The translations under genes were made by a program, and so were the position numbers. Below, piece after piece: positions 26,176-38,589 of a DNA stretch of 64,000 nucleotides. Source of the DNA: Rallus limicola (taxonomy: Eukaryota; Chordata; Aves; Gruiformes; Rallidae); contig JAKCOZ010000005.1 in the NCBI GenBank assembly GCA_022605955.1, positions 45,126,950 through 45,190,949 of the forward strand, written 5' to 3'. Below the pieces are notes generated by a model. That model saw only the letters and a list, made by a program, of their open reading frames with translations. It ran no database searches and was not told the origin of the DNA. Within the stretch, counting starts at the first letter, position 1. Every line of letters starts with the position of its first letter.

Positions 26176-27659
26176 GTAATGCAGCCTGGGGGAAATTCTC
26201 AGATGATGTCTATTGACAATAGCTCCAGAGAAGTGCCCAGGACCTGGGCTTAAATGCAGTCCATGGTATTTTGATCCTTGAACCTCTCCACAGCTACTGG
26301 ATCTCTTCACAGGAGTGACCTGAGTACTTGAGGACTGTGTGGAAGGTGTTTTTAACTTGCTGTCTGTTTCTTAAGGGCTCACTAATGGCAAAAGACAAGA
26401 CAGATGTAAAGTTTTAACCAGGTTTTTTCTTTGACTCCCCGTATCATTTCTGCTTCTTCTTTCTGTTCATATCGGCCTATTGTCTGCTTCTAAAACTGTA
26501 AGGAAAAAGGCCTATCTGTCTCTTGTGAGTGCTGACAGGAATCTATCTCCTCAAGCTCAACAAATTAGTCTTTGTTCAGGCTACCCTGTATGCTCAGAAC
26601 TTCATGTAGTATCTGTTCTGGGCTAAATTGTTCCCAGTCCGGAATGAAGGACTTGCCTGTCACCTTCTGCAAGTCCTCTGCCTTCCTATAAACCAAATAT
26701 AGATGCTGAGATGGTATATCTGTACATATGCACAAGATAGACACACAGATTTACAGGTATAATTTTAAAGGTAGACTATTTGAATAACCAGTCTGTGATT
26801 TTTTAATGTCTTGAAACTAACTCACTGGCTGAATACACTTTTCACCTGAGCAAGGAATGACAGGAGACAGTTTGCAAATTCTGTGTGCAGGATCTATAAA
26901 TCGTTTGAACCACAAATGATCTTACTGAGCATGCAGTCTAATGACTGGGTTGCTTTCTAAGGACAAATATGCAGGTGGAATTTTCATCTTTTCACACTGA
27001 GCAAATATAGAACTATGTTACATACATTATTTGAAGCCATGGTCAGAGAAGATTTTATAGTATTTGCAGTCTGCCAGGGTGAGTGATAAGCTAACCCATT
27101 TCATAATTTCAAGCCTCACCTTTCTGCAGTGTGATCCATCCTTCTCTGCTCAGGCAGGCTGCCAGGCAGTACAATTTTTCAGATGTGAACTCTGTAGGTA
27201 CACGTTCCTAGAGTAGTCCCACTTTGCCCCTTATCAGTCTCCTTTGCATGTGGAGTCATTAGTTTTGATGAAGGGCAGGGTTTTGTCCCATGGATATTGA
27301 TGGGCAGTCCATGCACTTGCAGGCAAATATTTGAAACATACTGTCCTTCACAGTCACTAGTCAGGTTTCAAAGATGCCTATCTTTGTTAAATCTAAATCT
27401 GTTTTTTCTGAGTGTACTCTCAGATGCCAACTGTGTGAGGTTGACGGATAGGACACTTCCTAACATTCAGTTTTGAGTTGATGATTGTAACCTATGCTTA
27501 GACATCTTAAGATAGCAAAATTAAAATCGTAAATGCTGATTTGGAAACAATGCAGAGTATTTATTTCAAGATCTCAATCCTGTAATAATTATTTGTACTG
27601 CCTTAAATACTGAGTTTAATTTTTATTTGGAGGTCAGAGTATATAATTAGAGAGTACAT
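26176..27659. other. unique sequence, no gene seen
   Basis: Nothing classifiable was recognised; no open frame of note lies in this stretch. Confidence 0.55.
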
Positions 27660-27765
27660 GATTCTTCTGGCCTTCACTATCCCTTAAGAGGGTGTAAACT
27701 GGCATAGATCCACTGAAAGCACTGAATGGTTATTATTTACCTAATAACTGAGCCACAAAGTCCCA
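27660..27765. repeat. possible second palindromic interspersed relic
   Basis: GGTGTAAACTGGCATAGATC followed by CCACTGAA forms a left arm, and ACTGAATGG-TTATTATTTACC a degraded right arm. The vocabulary matches the palindromic amniote repeat seen near 2.2 kb (TGTAAA ... CCACTGA ... TTTAC). Symmetry is weaker here, so this is tentative. Confidence 0.33.
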
Positions 27766-28130
27766 CGTGAAAATGAAACCTAGCTTTATTATAGACTACA
27801 AGTGCCATGAGGTAGTTTTTCTCCAAAGAAGGTCTCTGTTGAAATATATGAGGGGAAACAAAAAAAAAACCAAAAAAAAAGGAGTGGAACAGACTGGCAT
27901 AGAAGAATAAAGAGCCTTTCTCAGGGATGCCTAGATTTTCTGAGGCCTGACACAGAGCCTTAGTCTCTGGGTACTGCTGCCTTTTCGGTGAGTATTTGCC
28001 ACTTTACTCAATGCCAGACCTGATTTAGTGAATCTGTTTCTAGTCTCTCTTCATAGTAACACTGAGAAACTGCAGATCCCGATGAAGCTGGTGGGAGTAG
28101 TGGGAATTCAATGTCTAGACAAGACCCTGG

Positions 28131-28385
28131 GATCACAGGATAATCCCGGCTTGCATGGTCTCTAGTACAACCTACTGCTCAGAGTAGGGTCATCTGGGAG
28201 ACTAGGTTGCTCAGGGCTTTGTATAGTCATATCTTGAAAACCTCTAAAGACAGAGACAGCACAACCTCTCCAGGCAATCTGTCCCACCGCCCTCCTGTCC
28301 TTGTAGACACAGACAAGTTTTTCCCAATGTTCAGCCAGAGTTGATGTTTGCATATAAATTTCATGGGTGCATTTGACCACAAAGA
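28131..28385 (-). mobile_element. CR1 LINE fragment, older copy
   Basis: Antisense CR1 wording is clear though diverged: AGTACAACCTACTGCTCAGA, GGTTGCTCAGGGCTTTGTAT-AGTCATATCTTGAAAACCTC, CACAACCTCTCCAGGCAATC-TGTCCC and GTTTTTCCCAATGTTCAGCC. The terminal ATTCTATG tail is not clearly kept, and divergence suggests an older subfamily than the 10.4-kb and 60-kb copies. Confidence 0.85.
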
Positions 28386-31300
28386 AAAACAAAGGATAAA
28401 GTATTGGAAACATCAAAAGTAGTTTCCTTAAATATTTCTTAATTCGAGTCTTTTCAACACTAACTTCATGAGGGAACAGAAGACAGAACCTGGGACAGAC
28501 CTAGCTGTAGTGGGAGATTGTGTTCAGTCGCATGTGTCTGGAAAAAGTGAGGACAGGCCTAGTACTTAACAGCTATACTACTTTACTATATACCAGCCAC
28601 ATCTCAGCATGAGTACAGAAGTGCCAGAGCTAGGCAGGACTGAACTAGCAATAAGACCAGAAAAGTTCAGGGATAGTAACCCATCATCACACCTGAGAGG
28701 CAGAACTCACAAGCTCAAGTGCATCCTAAAGGTAATGATGCTGCTTTCAGACCCTGTGAAAACATCAATCCCTGAATTTAAGATTGTACCAGCCCAATTA
28801 TAGCTGTCACTGGGCTCTGCAAAATGCTATGCAAAATACTCCTTTCCTTTGCAGTGTGCTTCAAAGCAAGAAGCAGGAACACAAGCATCCACAAAAGATG
28901 AGTGTGGAAAATGCCTACCCAAAGGTGACTCAAGGAATATTTAAGTCAGACAGAAGTAACACCCAGAACACTCAAGAACTCAAAGTCCTGTGCTGAATCA
29001 TGCAAATAAATGTGGATCTCCCACTCCACAGAATAACTCTTCAGGACCAGCCTCATTGGCAGAAACAGTCCCTTCTGGGTTTTGGGAGTAGTATATGAAT
29101 CTCAGTATGTTGGTAGTCTTTAAATTCCTATATTCTCTTTATTTAATTAAAACTACTCCCAATTTAATGGAAATATTTTGTTCCAGGCTGAAGAAACCTT
29201 TTGCTTCAACCAGAAATACTATTATGCAAATCAACAGGAATCCTGGAAATTATAATTTCAGGATGACCCAAACCAATCTAGCTTGTGCATGTGAGCCATG
29301 ATGGATATTTTTTTAACAACCAAGGAACTGAAAAAATCAGTTAGCTTCACAGATTTTAGCCTCTGTGTCCTTGAAACATAAATTAACTGCAGATCAAAGA
29401 ATAATGTTGAAATGTTTCAGTCCCAAAATAAGCTTTCAAGAATATATGAATATGCCAAAAACATTAGCTATAGTGGGCATTACTTAGCTCACACTGTAAA
29501 TGAAATATATGCAAGTATACCAGATAGCTGTAAAATATAGAAACATGCATACAAGATTAGTATTAATGAGAGGTCCAACCTTTTAATTCTTTATTTCTCT
29601 TGTTAACCACTCTGGGCATTAATGACAATGGAATATTTTATGAGTCATCTTCTACTATCTGTGTTCGCTTAATGCACTCATCATTCTTTCATTGAAAGGT
29701 AATTGTTTTCATACACGTATGGTTTGCTGAGTGTTGAAATAGCAATCAGGCAACACTGATCTCTCCCTCCCTGATTTTATTCCCCTTTGTGAGATTAGAA
29801 ACCGGAAACTCAGTTTTTGTTTCAGGGCAAATCCAGAGCATTACATTTTCTGACAGCTTGCATCATATGACATGCACGCCAGGGTATACAGAGCCTGTAC
29901 AGCCTGGCGAGGTGTCTTATGTGGTACTAGAGTTGCTCTTTGTTTGGTCTGGAGTGACATGCAAGGACCTGGATGGAGCTTGACATCCTCCCTCACAGAA
30001 GAGGCAGAGAATTTTTTAGGGCTCATGATTTGAATAGCAGTTTTAAGTTTATTTATGACTTTGCTGGAGCATATTTTGTATCTACTGTCCCATTCTCATC
30101 TTCCTCACCACCCGAACAAGGGGTTTGTACTGGCCCCCAGCCCCCTTAGCTGTGTCTGTGACCTGCCCTGTGTTTTGCACTGGGAGGTGCAGGTCTGTTA
30201 TGTGAGAGAGGAACGCAGATTCTGTGAGAAGTAATTTAAAGTGCTCCTTAGTAGAGCTCACACTGCAAGATGAGAATAGCACAGAGTAGCTGCACATCCT
30301 GTTAGATGCTGGGAACCCTGAGCAGTGCAGCATCAAGCAGGATTAATCCACATGCAGCACACGGTGCAGACCCCATTTCCGGTCTTTCAAACGGCTATGG
30401 GATTTTCTTACAAGCAAACAACTCTATGCCTTTTGCAGTCGGATAGAAAGGATGTTCTCATGAGAACGTCTTCCTGCGCTGTCAGGGAACGGCAAGGCCT
30501 GGGGGGAGGACCATGCAGGAGCTGTGGGCAGGCTGCTCTGTCACAGGGAGCTGTGGAGTTTGTCCTGCAGCTGGGTAATTTGTGCAGCAGGGCCAGGGCT
30601 GGGGACCCCACTGCCTGCACCTGGGCACACACAGGCTAACTGATCTGAGTCACTGACCCCCCAAAGTGCAGCTGTCCTGCATTCAGGATTCCGACACCTT
30701 GCTGTTTGTGCCTCGGGCTGGGGGCAGCTGCAATGCCCAAGTGCTACTCCCCATGTAACTCAATTCTCTGCCTTCCTTTAATAGTTCTTCCTTCCTTTTA
30801 ATACACTGAAAACATCCCCTCCACTCACACCTTTTCTTTACACCCCCACATCTGCCCTCTCCCCCACTGATGGCATTCCTAGGCAGCACTAAGAGGTAAG
30901 GCCATTTTCACAGGTGTGGGGGGCACTTGTCTCTGACGCTTTTCGAAAAAACCACAAGCAAACTCCAGAAGGGCCCTTTGAACAGCAAGACAGAGCTGCT
31001 AAGTAAACTTCAGATGTAAATCTGAAATGCATTTACCAAGGCATGAAAACAACATAAAGCTCACTTGGCAGTAAGGAATAGTGGACTTCATGATAGCTGA
31101 GTATCACTGGCTTGTAATGCAGCTGTTAACTGTTGCATTGGTTTCTGCTTCTAAACAATTTTATGATACCCTATGAGTGCCTCATAATAGCACTTCTAAC
31201 AGTTTGTCCTACTTTTGAGGTTAACGACCAGTGAGATGATAGGAAGTGATAAAAGTATGAGTATGTAAGAAAGCAGCACTGAATATCCTTCCTTTACCAG

Positions 31301-32951
31301 CCTGTGTGCAACCCTCTTCATACCTTTCCCACGAACCTCTTAAGAAGAGTTTGTTATGCAAACCTGCAAGCTGTGGTTCACACGGTAATGGATGAAGTCA
31401 GTTAAACTTCAGGGTGCTCTTATTCTTACAGTTAGTTACAAAGAAAACTATTTTTCTTTTTCTTTAGCACACCATATATAAAAATAACTAGTCAATGTGC
31501 AGAAAGACAGTAAGAAAAAAAACATAATTCACAGAAAAAGTTGTTACTCACAGAAGAGCTACTTTCAGGTGTCACTGCCTAAATTTTACATCATAGACCA
31601 AAAAAATAAAACAATTAAATATTTTACCTTAAGGGCTTGAACTCTGTAATATATTTGTAACATTCCCCAAAAGCAGGTAAAAAAAGACCACTCAAGAACC
31701 TTTTCTTAGGACATCGTAACTTACATTGCACAAATAATTGGATAATGTGTTTGTCTTAGAGCTTTGCTGAAAGCTCTAGGAGAGAATAAAGAGAAAAGAA
31801 AGGAGAAGAACATGTGAGAAAGAAAATAAAATGTGAGAAAGTTGAATTAGATTTGCTAACTTTAAAGTCCCATCAAGAAAATATTGAGAATATATAATTA
31901 TCTACCTGTTTATATTTATATACCTATAGTGCATGTCTTGATATTTAGGGGCTAAGTTCCAAAAATTAAGGAAGCATAAGTTTAAACACAATACAAAATA
32001 TGCAAAATACACAATGATTTTAATAACAAGAAATTATCAGACATTCATTGTGGATTTTTTCACACATTGCACTTGCTTTGACCTTATTTAGGCTTACTGT
32101 ATGTACAGGATATTATGTTTTGGAAAAATTTGTAATGAGCTCCAAAGAGCAGACACATAAAAAGGGATGCAATGAACAGCCCTGCACTGTGACAAAGATC
32201 TGAGCTCAAAATTAGCCAGTAATGGGCCAGGAGGGATTATTTGGATAACGCTGGATAGTTCTGTGACACTACTATCGTTCAAGCACAATATACCCAGATT
32301 CGCAAGGCATTCAGGAAAGACGTTTATTAACTTCTCCAAGTTAATTAAATTATGCAGGTCTGTGTGCCTGGTATCTTCTGATGTATTTATATATTTGTTA
32401 TTACAAATGCACTTTACTGTGTGTCACAACAATTTGTATTCCAGAGAGTGAAATATGTAATCCTTCTGGTGAGTCTCTACCAGCTCCTTCAACCAGGGTA
32501 TTTCCAAGATTGTCAAAGGAACAAGTGAATACTGTTCTGATTTCCATGAGCCTAAGGAAGCCAATGTCAGTCTCACGCTGACATTGCTTCTCTGGTTATT
32601 ACACTTCCACCCTGCCATCAGGATGAGGTTGTTAAAATGTGAAGTTCTCTCTGTATCTGTATTAGCAGTTTCACTAGGGCTAGAATTTGCTTTTATAGAA
32701 GCTTCACTACCTGTTATGACAATTACAAATATTTTATTCAAACCTCTTAATGGCAGATTAAAAAGCATAGGTTTTTTTCAGGTCACTGGTGGAAATTAAC
32801 TTCTTAGCTTGATGATTTGCTGGATCTATTTATCAAGTCAAAGTTTCTCTGATAGTTAACAAAGGGCTATCAAGTCCTTTAATTCAGAAAATTATTCCAT
32901 GTTCTAGTGCCTGTCATGTCTTTATATTTGAGATAGATTTTTCCATGTATT
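28386..32951. other. unique sequence, no gene seen
   Basis: No exon or repeat family was recognised. The part 30440-30740 is GC-richer than its surroundings but poor in CpG, so it is not a typical CpG island. It includes an imperfect hairpin at 29877-29909 and a 14-bp palindrome at 30454-30467. Open frames of 114 codons (32424-32768, minus) and 104 codons (30325-30639, plus) have no recognisable domain and overlap frames on the other strand. Confidence 0.5.
30454..30467. repeat. perfect 14-bp palindrome GTTCTCATGAGAAC
   Basis: The 14-mer equals its own reverse complement. The flanks GAt and gTC extend the symmetry to 20 bp with one mismatched pair. Confidence 0.95.
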
Positions 32952-33302
32952 GGAAAAAGAGGGAGAGAGGAAGAGAAGAGTGAGGGAAAGAAAGAAGGAA
33001 AAAAAAGTGGGAGGGAGGGAGGGAGGGAGGGAAGGAGAGAAGAGAAGAGAAGAGAAGAGAAGAGAAGAGAAGAGAAGAGAAGAGAAGAGAAGAGAAGAGA
33101 AGAGAAGAGAAGAGAAGAGAAGAGAAGAGAAGAGAAGAGAAGAGAAGAGAAGAGAAGAGAAGAGAAGAGAAGAGAAGAGAAGAGAAGAGAAGAGAAGAGA
33201 AGAGAAGAGAAGAGAAGAGAAGAGAAGAGAAGAGAAGAGAAGAGAAGAGAAGAGAAGAGAAGAGAAGAGAAGAGAAGAGAAAGAAAAGCAAGCAGGCAAG
33301 CC

Positions 33303-33380
<78 letters not shown>

Positions 33381-33445
33381 GGAAGAAGGAAGGAAGAAAA
33401 AGAAGGAAGAAGGAAAGAAAGAAAGAGAGAGAAAGAAAGGAAGGA
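32952..33445. repeat. 494-bp purine tract (plus strand) with pentanucleotide and tetranucleotide arrays
   Basis: The plus strand is almost only A and G, broken by two T (32981, 33008) and five C (33289-33302). It comprises GGGA repeats (33009-33031), an AGAGA pentanucleotide array of about 49 nearly perfect units (33036-33281) and an AAAG array (33303-33380), followed by mixed GGAA/GAAA. Long translated frames across it (Arg-Glu-Glu-Lys or Phe-Ser-Ser-Leu-Leu repeats) are artefacts of the repeat. Confidence 0.97.
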
Positions 33446-36400
33446 TACTTTTTTTTTTTTGCTACAATCGTTTCTCCTCAATATGTTTGCCAAAGTTTCC
33501 AAGTGATGCAGCTCGTGGTGACATGTCACATGTTGTGTCAGTCATGCTGTATCACATTAGCAAATGTGACTGACAAACCCCAGAGTGACAGCACAATGCA
33601 ACACATCGACAAGGAAATTAGGAAAAAAAAAAAAAATCTCAAAACTATAATGAAAAGGATGCTTAAAAAATTCCTCCTAATTGTCCTCTCTTTGCCTGCT
33701 AAGTTCTGTAGGACTGGTGAGGCTATTGTGAATCATCTTCAGGAAGCACACTAGTTTTATTTAAATCTGGGTGTCTGGGAATTGGTTAAAGTATGAGTAT
33801 GTGTGTTGGGGGGAGATTAGATCTACAGAGCTGTGCAAACCAGTGTGTTTTCACATTGTAAGCTCTATTTGTGTCCGGACAGGCACAGGCAAGTTGTATA
33901 TTCTACAAATTTGTCATACTTCATCTTTTTCTTCCTGCCATTTCACTCAAGATAGGCTATCATAATGTACTATAGACAGAAGTGACCTTACACCATCCCA
34001 GCTTTGAGCTGCCCAAAAGCTGGTTAGCATGGGAACCTGTGGAGACACAGAGCATTGTAGCCTGGTTTCCATTTTCTTCAGCACAGCTAAAAAGCTGCAC
34101 AGCTGTGAGCACAAGAAAAGTGAGCCTGCATTTTCGTTCTGTTATCTCAGTTAAATTCATCTCTGATAAAAACTTTTGTCTCATTTGAAAGACATGCTCA
34201 CTTGCAACCCTAAACAGAACTGTGAATCAGACCTGTGTTAGCATTTCTGGTAGACCCAGACCATGTTGTTGAAACTGTATTTGCAGTCAACAAAACAAGC
34301 TATTGCTCTGTCACCTCTGAGGCAGGGGTGGGAACATCTCTAGTCCCTGTGACTACTCTAGCAGTACTCTGGACACATACCCTCACACAAGACTGACTCC
34401 TGTAGCATGTGTGGTCAAGGAGGAAAGCACCTCCATGTGGCATTAAACAAAAGCAAGGAAAGGGCAAGTTGAAGATGATGTAGCTCAGTGGTAACAAAAG
34501 CAGGATGGACACTTTTCCCCTTCACCAAAGTCTGATTATTGTTGACAGAGCTTTATTCTGTAATTTAACAGGGTTAATTTAAATGGACAAATGTGACCTT
34601 TAAGCTGAAATAACAGGGGTCTTTCAGTGGCTGAATGCAATCAGGTAAAGTAACACTATTTAAGTTGGGACTTAAACTCACTAACATATTTCTATTATGT
34701 AACAAATTGCTGCATAAACTGAATTGTCATAACTGCTTTTGGACAGAGCTAGATGACATAAAAGACAAGCAAATGAGATATTCACTCAAGATGTAATAGT
34801 GTCTTAAACCCATATCCATATCCAAATGCTAACATCATGTACATGGCTCAGCTGAGCTGACACACACTAACATGCAAAGCTCTGACTCCTTAATGATGAA
34901 TCTGAGTTTCAAAAGAAAAAATTTTGTGTATGGAGACATGTTTTATGTCATATTTAAGCCAGGTAAACTACTCCAGTGGGGTTTATTAAAGAGAAACATA
35001 GTAGATCATATCGATGAGAATTTCAGATGGTCACTTCTAAAAAAGTTTGGCAGTCTGTCAACCAGCTCTTGAACGCTTACAAAAAATCATAAGGTCCAGA
35101 CAAAGCACAGCCTGCAGTCAAAATTGGTACATAATGTATGTACACCGATGACTTTACCTTACTTTTATGCTTGTTTCAGCTCCTTGCTGTTTTGTGTTGG
35201 GCTAGACTCTTAGAGTGTAATTTATTTTAGCTACTGGGGTATTATGGGGCAGGCAAAACACAGAGGATTTAGGAGACTGTACAAAAGATTCAGCCCTGCT
35301 CCAAGCCATCCACAAATAAAACATAATGCATGAAAGTTCCTTCTGTCTTGGCAGCATCATTTGATGATTTACTGAGCTGGGTAATGGATATATACACATA
35401 TGTAGTCTGATCCCTTTAGATGTATATACAAACATTTTTGATTCACATTTTAAGTAATGGGTGGGATATTGAAAGATTAAGCCTTAGATGTGGCATTCAT
35501 CTCCCTGAAACTGATGTGGACAGATGCCCTGTCTTAATTCTCCATGCCCTACTTAACCTGTGTGGATGTGTGAAAAAACATTCTTTCAATTCTTGCTCAA
35601 AAGTCATTCTTTCTCAGGTTTCAATGGGAGAAATTATTATTGACAACTTCCCTTGCAACATCTGGCCAAAATTGTTACGTAATAGGTGTGGTTTATTATG
35701 AAAATATGTTGTCCTCTGGTTTATAACAGGAACTAATAACAACTGGACATAGCACGTGCCTCCTCAGCAAGCCGGATTCTTTTTTGGCAGACACAACCCA
35801 ACCTCACCTGTCCAACAGTGTGTTAAACAGAGAGAGTTTGCACACTTTCATTTATTGTGCTGGACGAAGCCCACACAGGCTAAACTACCTGTGAAGTCGT
35901 TAAGGGGTGCATGAATTCAGGGGGAAAAAAAGGACAGAAGAAAAGAAAAGCTGCTTCAGAGGACCTTTTCTTTTAAGTAGTCCCTGTTCCTTGTCAAAAG
36001 CTTTTGGATGTATGGCCTGTTCCAAAATCTTTTCGTGGATTTTGCATACAAATTCTGCAGAGAGCAGAGGGAGAGGGGAGGGTCAACACAGCAGGGCCTA
36101 AGATGTTAGGATGAATCTAAAGTTCCATTGAAACATTCTCCCTGTCTAAAATAGGATTATTATTTTTTCAAACTACAGAGGAATAGATGGGTATTAAAAA
36201 AATACCTACTGCTTCCTTTTTCTTGTGGCTGGCTGCAAAGAACCTGCATGGCCGTAGGTTATGATGTGACAGATAATTAGCATTGGGCAAACTTCAAAAA
36301 GTTGGCAAAATGCATCTCAAAAAGTTGTATGTTTATCGAAACTTCTTTGGTGTAGAAACAGGACTGGCAGACGTGCTTTCTTCTTAGGAGATTCTTGCCA

Positions 36401-38269
36401 CCACCTGATTGTCAAAGAGTCTGAAATGTCACAAGAATAAACTGTCATGTGATGTTTCAGTAATTAGGCTTCTGAGTTTTGTTTGGATTGGGGTTGTGCA
36501 CATCAGCATAGCTCTGATGACGTCAGCTCAGGATCTGCCTCATAAGATTCAAAGGAAAGTTAAAATAAATCAGCATCAATGCAGTTCAGTTCTTTTTTAT
36601 CTTCAAGGAGTGATCAGTCTAATTTGGGTTTAGTTTGAGGTTTCAGATGCTTAGACCAGTCATAGAACAAGCATGAAATGAAAACCCCTTGATCCAAGTA
36701 GCTTGCAACTTGGAAAGTGGAACTAGGAAAGTGCTAATCTATATCAGCAAATATAACCCGAGCCACAAATGTGCAATGGGCTTAACCATATCATTGGGAC
36801 TGTGAAAATGTGCATTGTGACTGTTTTAACAGAGGTTTGAATTCTGTTGATTTTTCCTCTGTCTTTTTTTTTAATTGAACTTGCTTTGTCAGGTAAACCA
36901 TTCTGCGTTTTGCTTTACACAATTTCTGCAATTCAAACAATAATGAAATTTAAAACAATCACCTTCCTCCATCTTGAACTATACCCTGAATGCCATTACT
37001 ATGACTCTACAATGACTCTAAGATCCTGACTTACTCTCCAGGCTTGCTAGACTGTTTAGGAACACCACTGGTGCTGGGATTCCTCTGGAAAAGCCTGTAT
37101 ACACCCCCACTGTTAGCCACGTGAAGAGAAGATAAACGCTAGACCACTAGCATCTTAGCCAAAGGTGATGGATGTGCATTTCAGCCACACATGAATGTCA
37201 TGAAACCAGAGGAAGATGTAAGAGTTATGAAGGTATGATGAAGAGTAAGGGTTTCTGAAGTAGAAATGAAAGCCTCTGCAACTGTTAAGAATAATGATGA
37301 CAAAGGACACCTTTCTTCCTTGCCATGTCAACAGTGCTGCTGCAAACATATCTATAGCCCCCAAATTCCAGTTCAACTAGAATATGAAGAAGAGATAGAA
37401 CCATACCTTTCTATGCCCAAAGAAGGTTGGCAGGCTGCAGAACTGGCAGGGAATGCAACCTTGGTCTTTCTGCTGACTTTCCTATTAGAGGATGTGAGTG
37501 CAGAATGAAGAGCATCAGAATGACTGCAGTGTGACTAAATCTGGCTGGAAATCAAGAAAATCTAAGTTTATCTTGCTTTCACATTGCTCCCTGGGAATTT
37601 GGCTCAGCTGCATGCACCTAAGTGATCCTGGGACTGATTTCAAATTTGCAGCTGTTTTATTATCCGATTTTGCTTTTCTTTCTAAAAGCTGTCCATACGT
37701 CAGCTGCTGATGTTCTCGCTTGGTGACAACACAGCCATAAAGAAAGGCTACCTGGTTTGCTACCAAAATGTAGCACAAAAACTATTACGTTCATTATCTG
37801 TGTTACATAATGGGGTAGAGGTATCTTCTGTCTAAGGTTCAGTTTAAATATACTTTAAAGTGGTCTTTAAAAGGAACTAACTCCACTATGCAGCACTTTT
37901 ATAACACCAGGGAATCCTCATTTTGTGACCACTCTGTTCAATGGATGTGAATGTTCAGGTCAGTATTCACAGAAAGCCAAATTCAGGGCTTTGAAAAGAA
38001 GCTATGCTATCTTTAGTTTATTATTTAATCAGAGGGCCAGTCTCAGGCTTGGTTTTATACTCATGACTGACTGTTGAAAGCCTGAAAGACAATGTTCAGG
38101 CATAGTAGAAAGGGAAGCAGGCTGTCGTTTCTCCTATGCATTCCCCTGACCCACCACATGCTCAGATGAGGATGTGATAGGCTTATCTGCATTTTGATTC
38201 TATTCAGTAGTCATTGTCTCTGAAAATGTGCAAATAAAATAATGAAGACCATGATAAAACAGAGCAGAA
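33446..38269. other. unique sequence, no gene seen
   Basis: No repeat family or exon was recognised. A14 lies at 33623-33636. A CRE-type palindrome TGACGTCA lies at 36518-36525. Open frames are under 100 codons and overlap on both strands. Confidence 0.55.
36518..36525. promoter_or_regulatory. CRE palindrome TGACGTCA, MARE-like context
   Basis: The context TGA-TGACGTCA-GCT matches the C-MARE consensus TGC-TGACGTCA-GCA at 12 of 14 bases. A CpG kept inside CpG-poor sequence is mildly suggestive, but a single 8-mer can occur by chance. Confidence 0.3.
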
Positions 38270-38440
38270 AAAATCTCCCTCTATTTAAAGCAGCTGTTTG
38301 GGTGCCAGCTGCTTAGTAACAAATACATCTTTAATGAAATCAAACAATCCAGCAGGATTTATTGATTGCTAACAATTGTTTTAAATACAGTCTGGTAGGA
38401 TGGGCTGTTTGCATCCTTTTTTGTCCAATTAGTTCAGTTG
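38270..38440. promoter_or_regulatory. candidate conserved non-coding element
   Basis: The stretch packs several developmental transcription-factor words: two CAGCTG-type E-box contexts (CAGCTGTTTG, CCAGCTGCTTAG), TGATTG (PBX-like), and AACAATTGTT at 38371-38380, a perfect palindrome of two overlapping SOX sites. No repeat and no coding frame is seen. The call is inference from motif density. Confidence 0.25.
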
Positions 38441-38589
38441 GTTTGAATTAGAGATACTTTGCTATTATCTTAAAAAAATGCAGCTCACTAGACAGTGTAT
38501 TATTTTCCTCTAGAATAAAGTGCCGGAGAGATGCATAGAATAAAAGATTTTGATGCTATTCCAGCTGTTTAGGGGAAGGCAGCAATGTG

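Noticed and set aside
30440..30640. GC-rich patch considered as a CpG-island promoter
   Set aside because: It has few CpG dinucleotides and is short, unlike a vertebrate CpG island.
32879..33573. Long open frames (216, 207 and 125 codons) on both strands
   Set aside because: They are translations of the AGAGA/AAAG purine arrays and consist of short peptide repeats; no reason to think they are genes.
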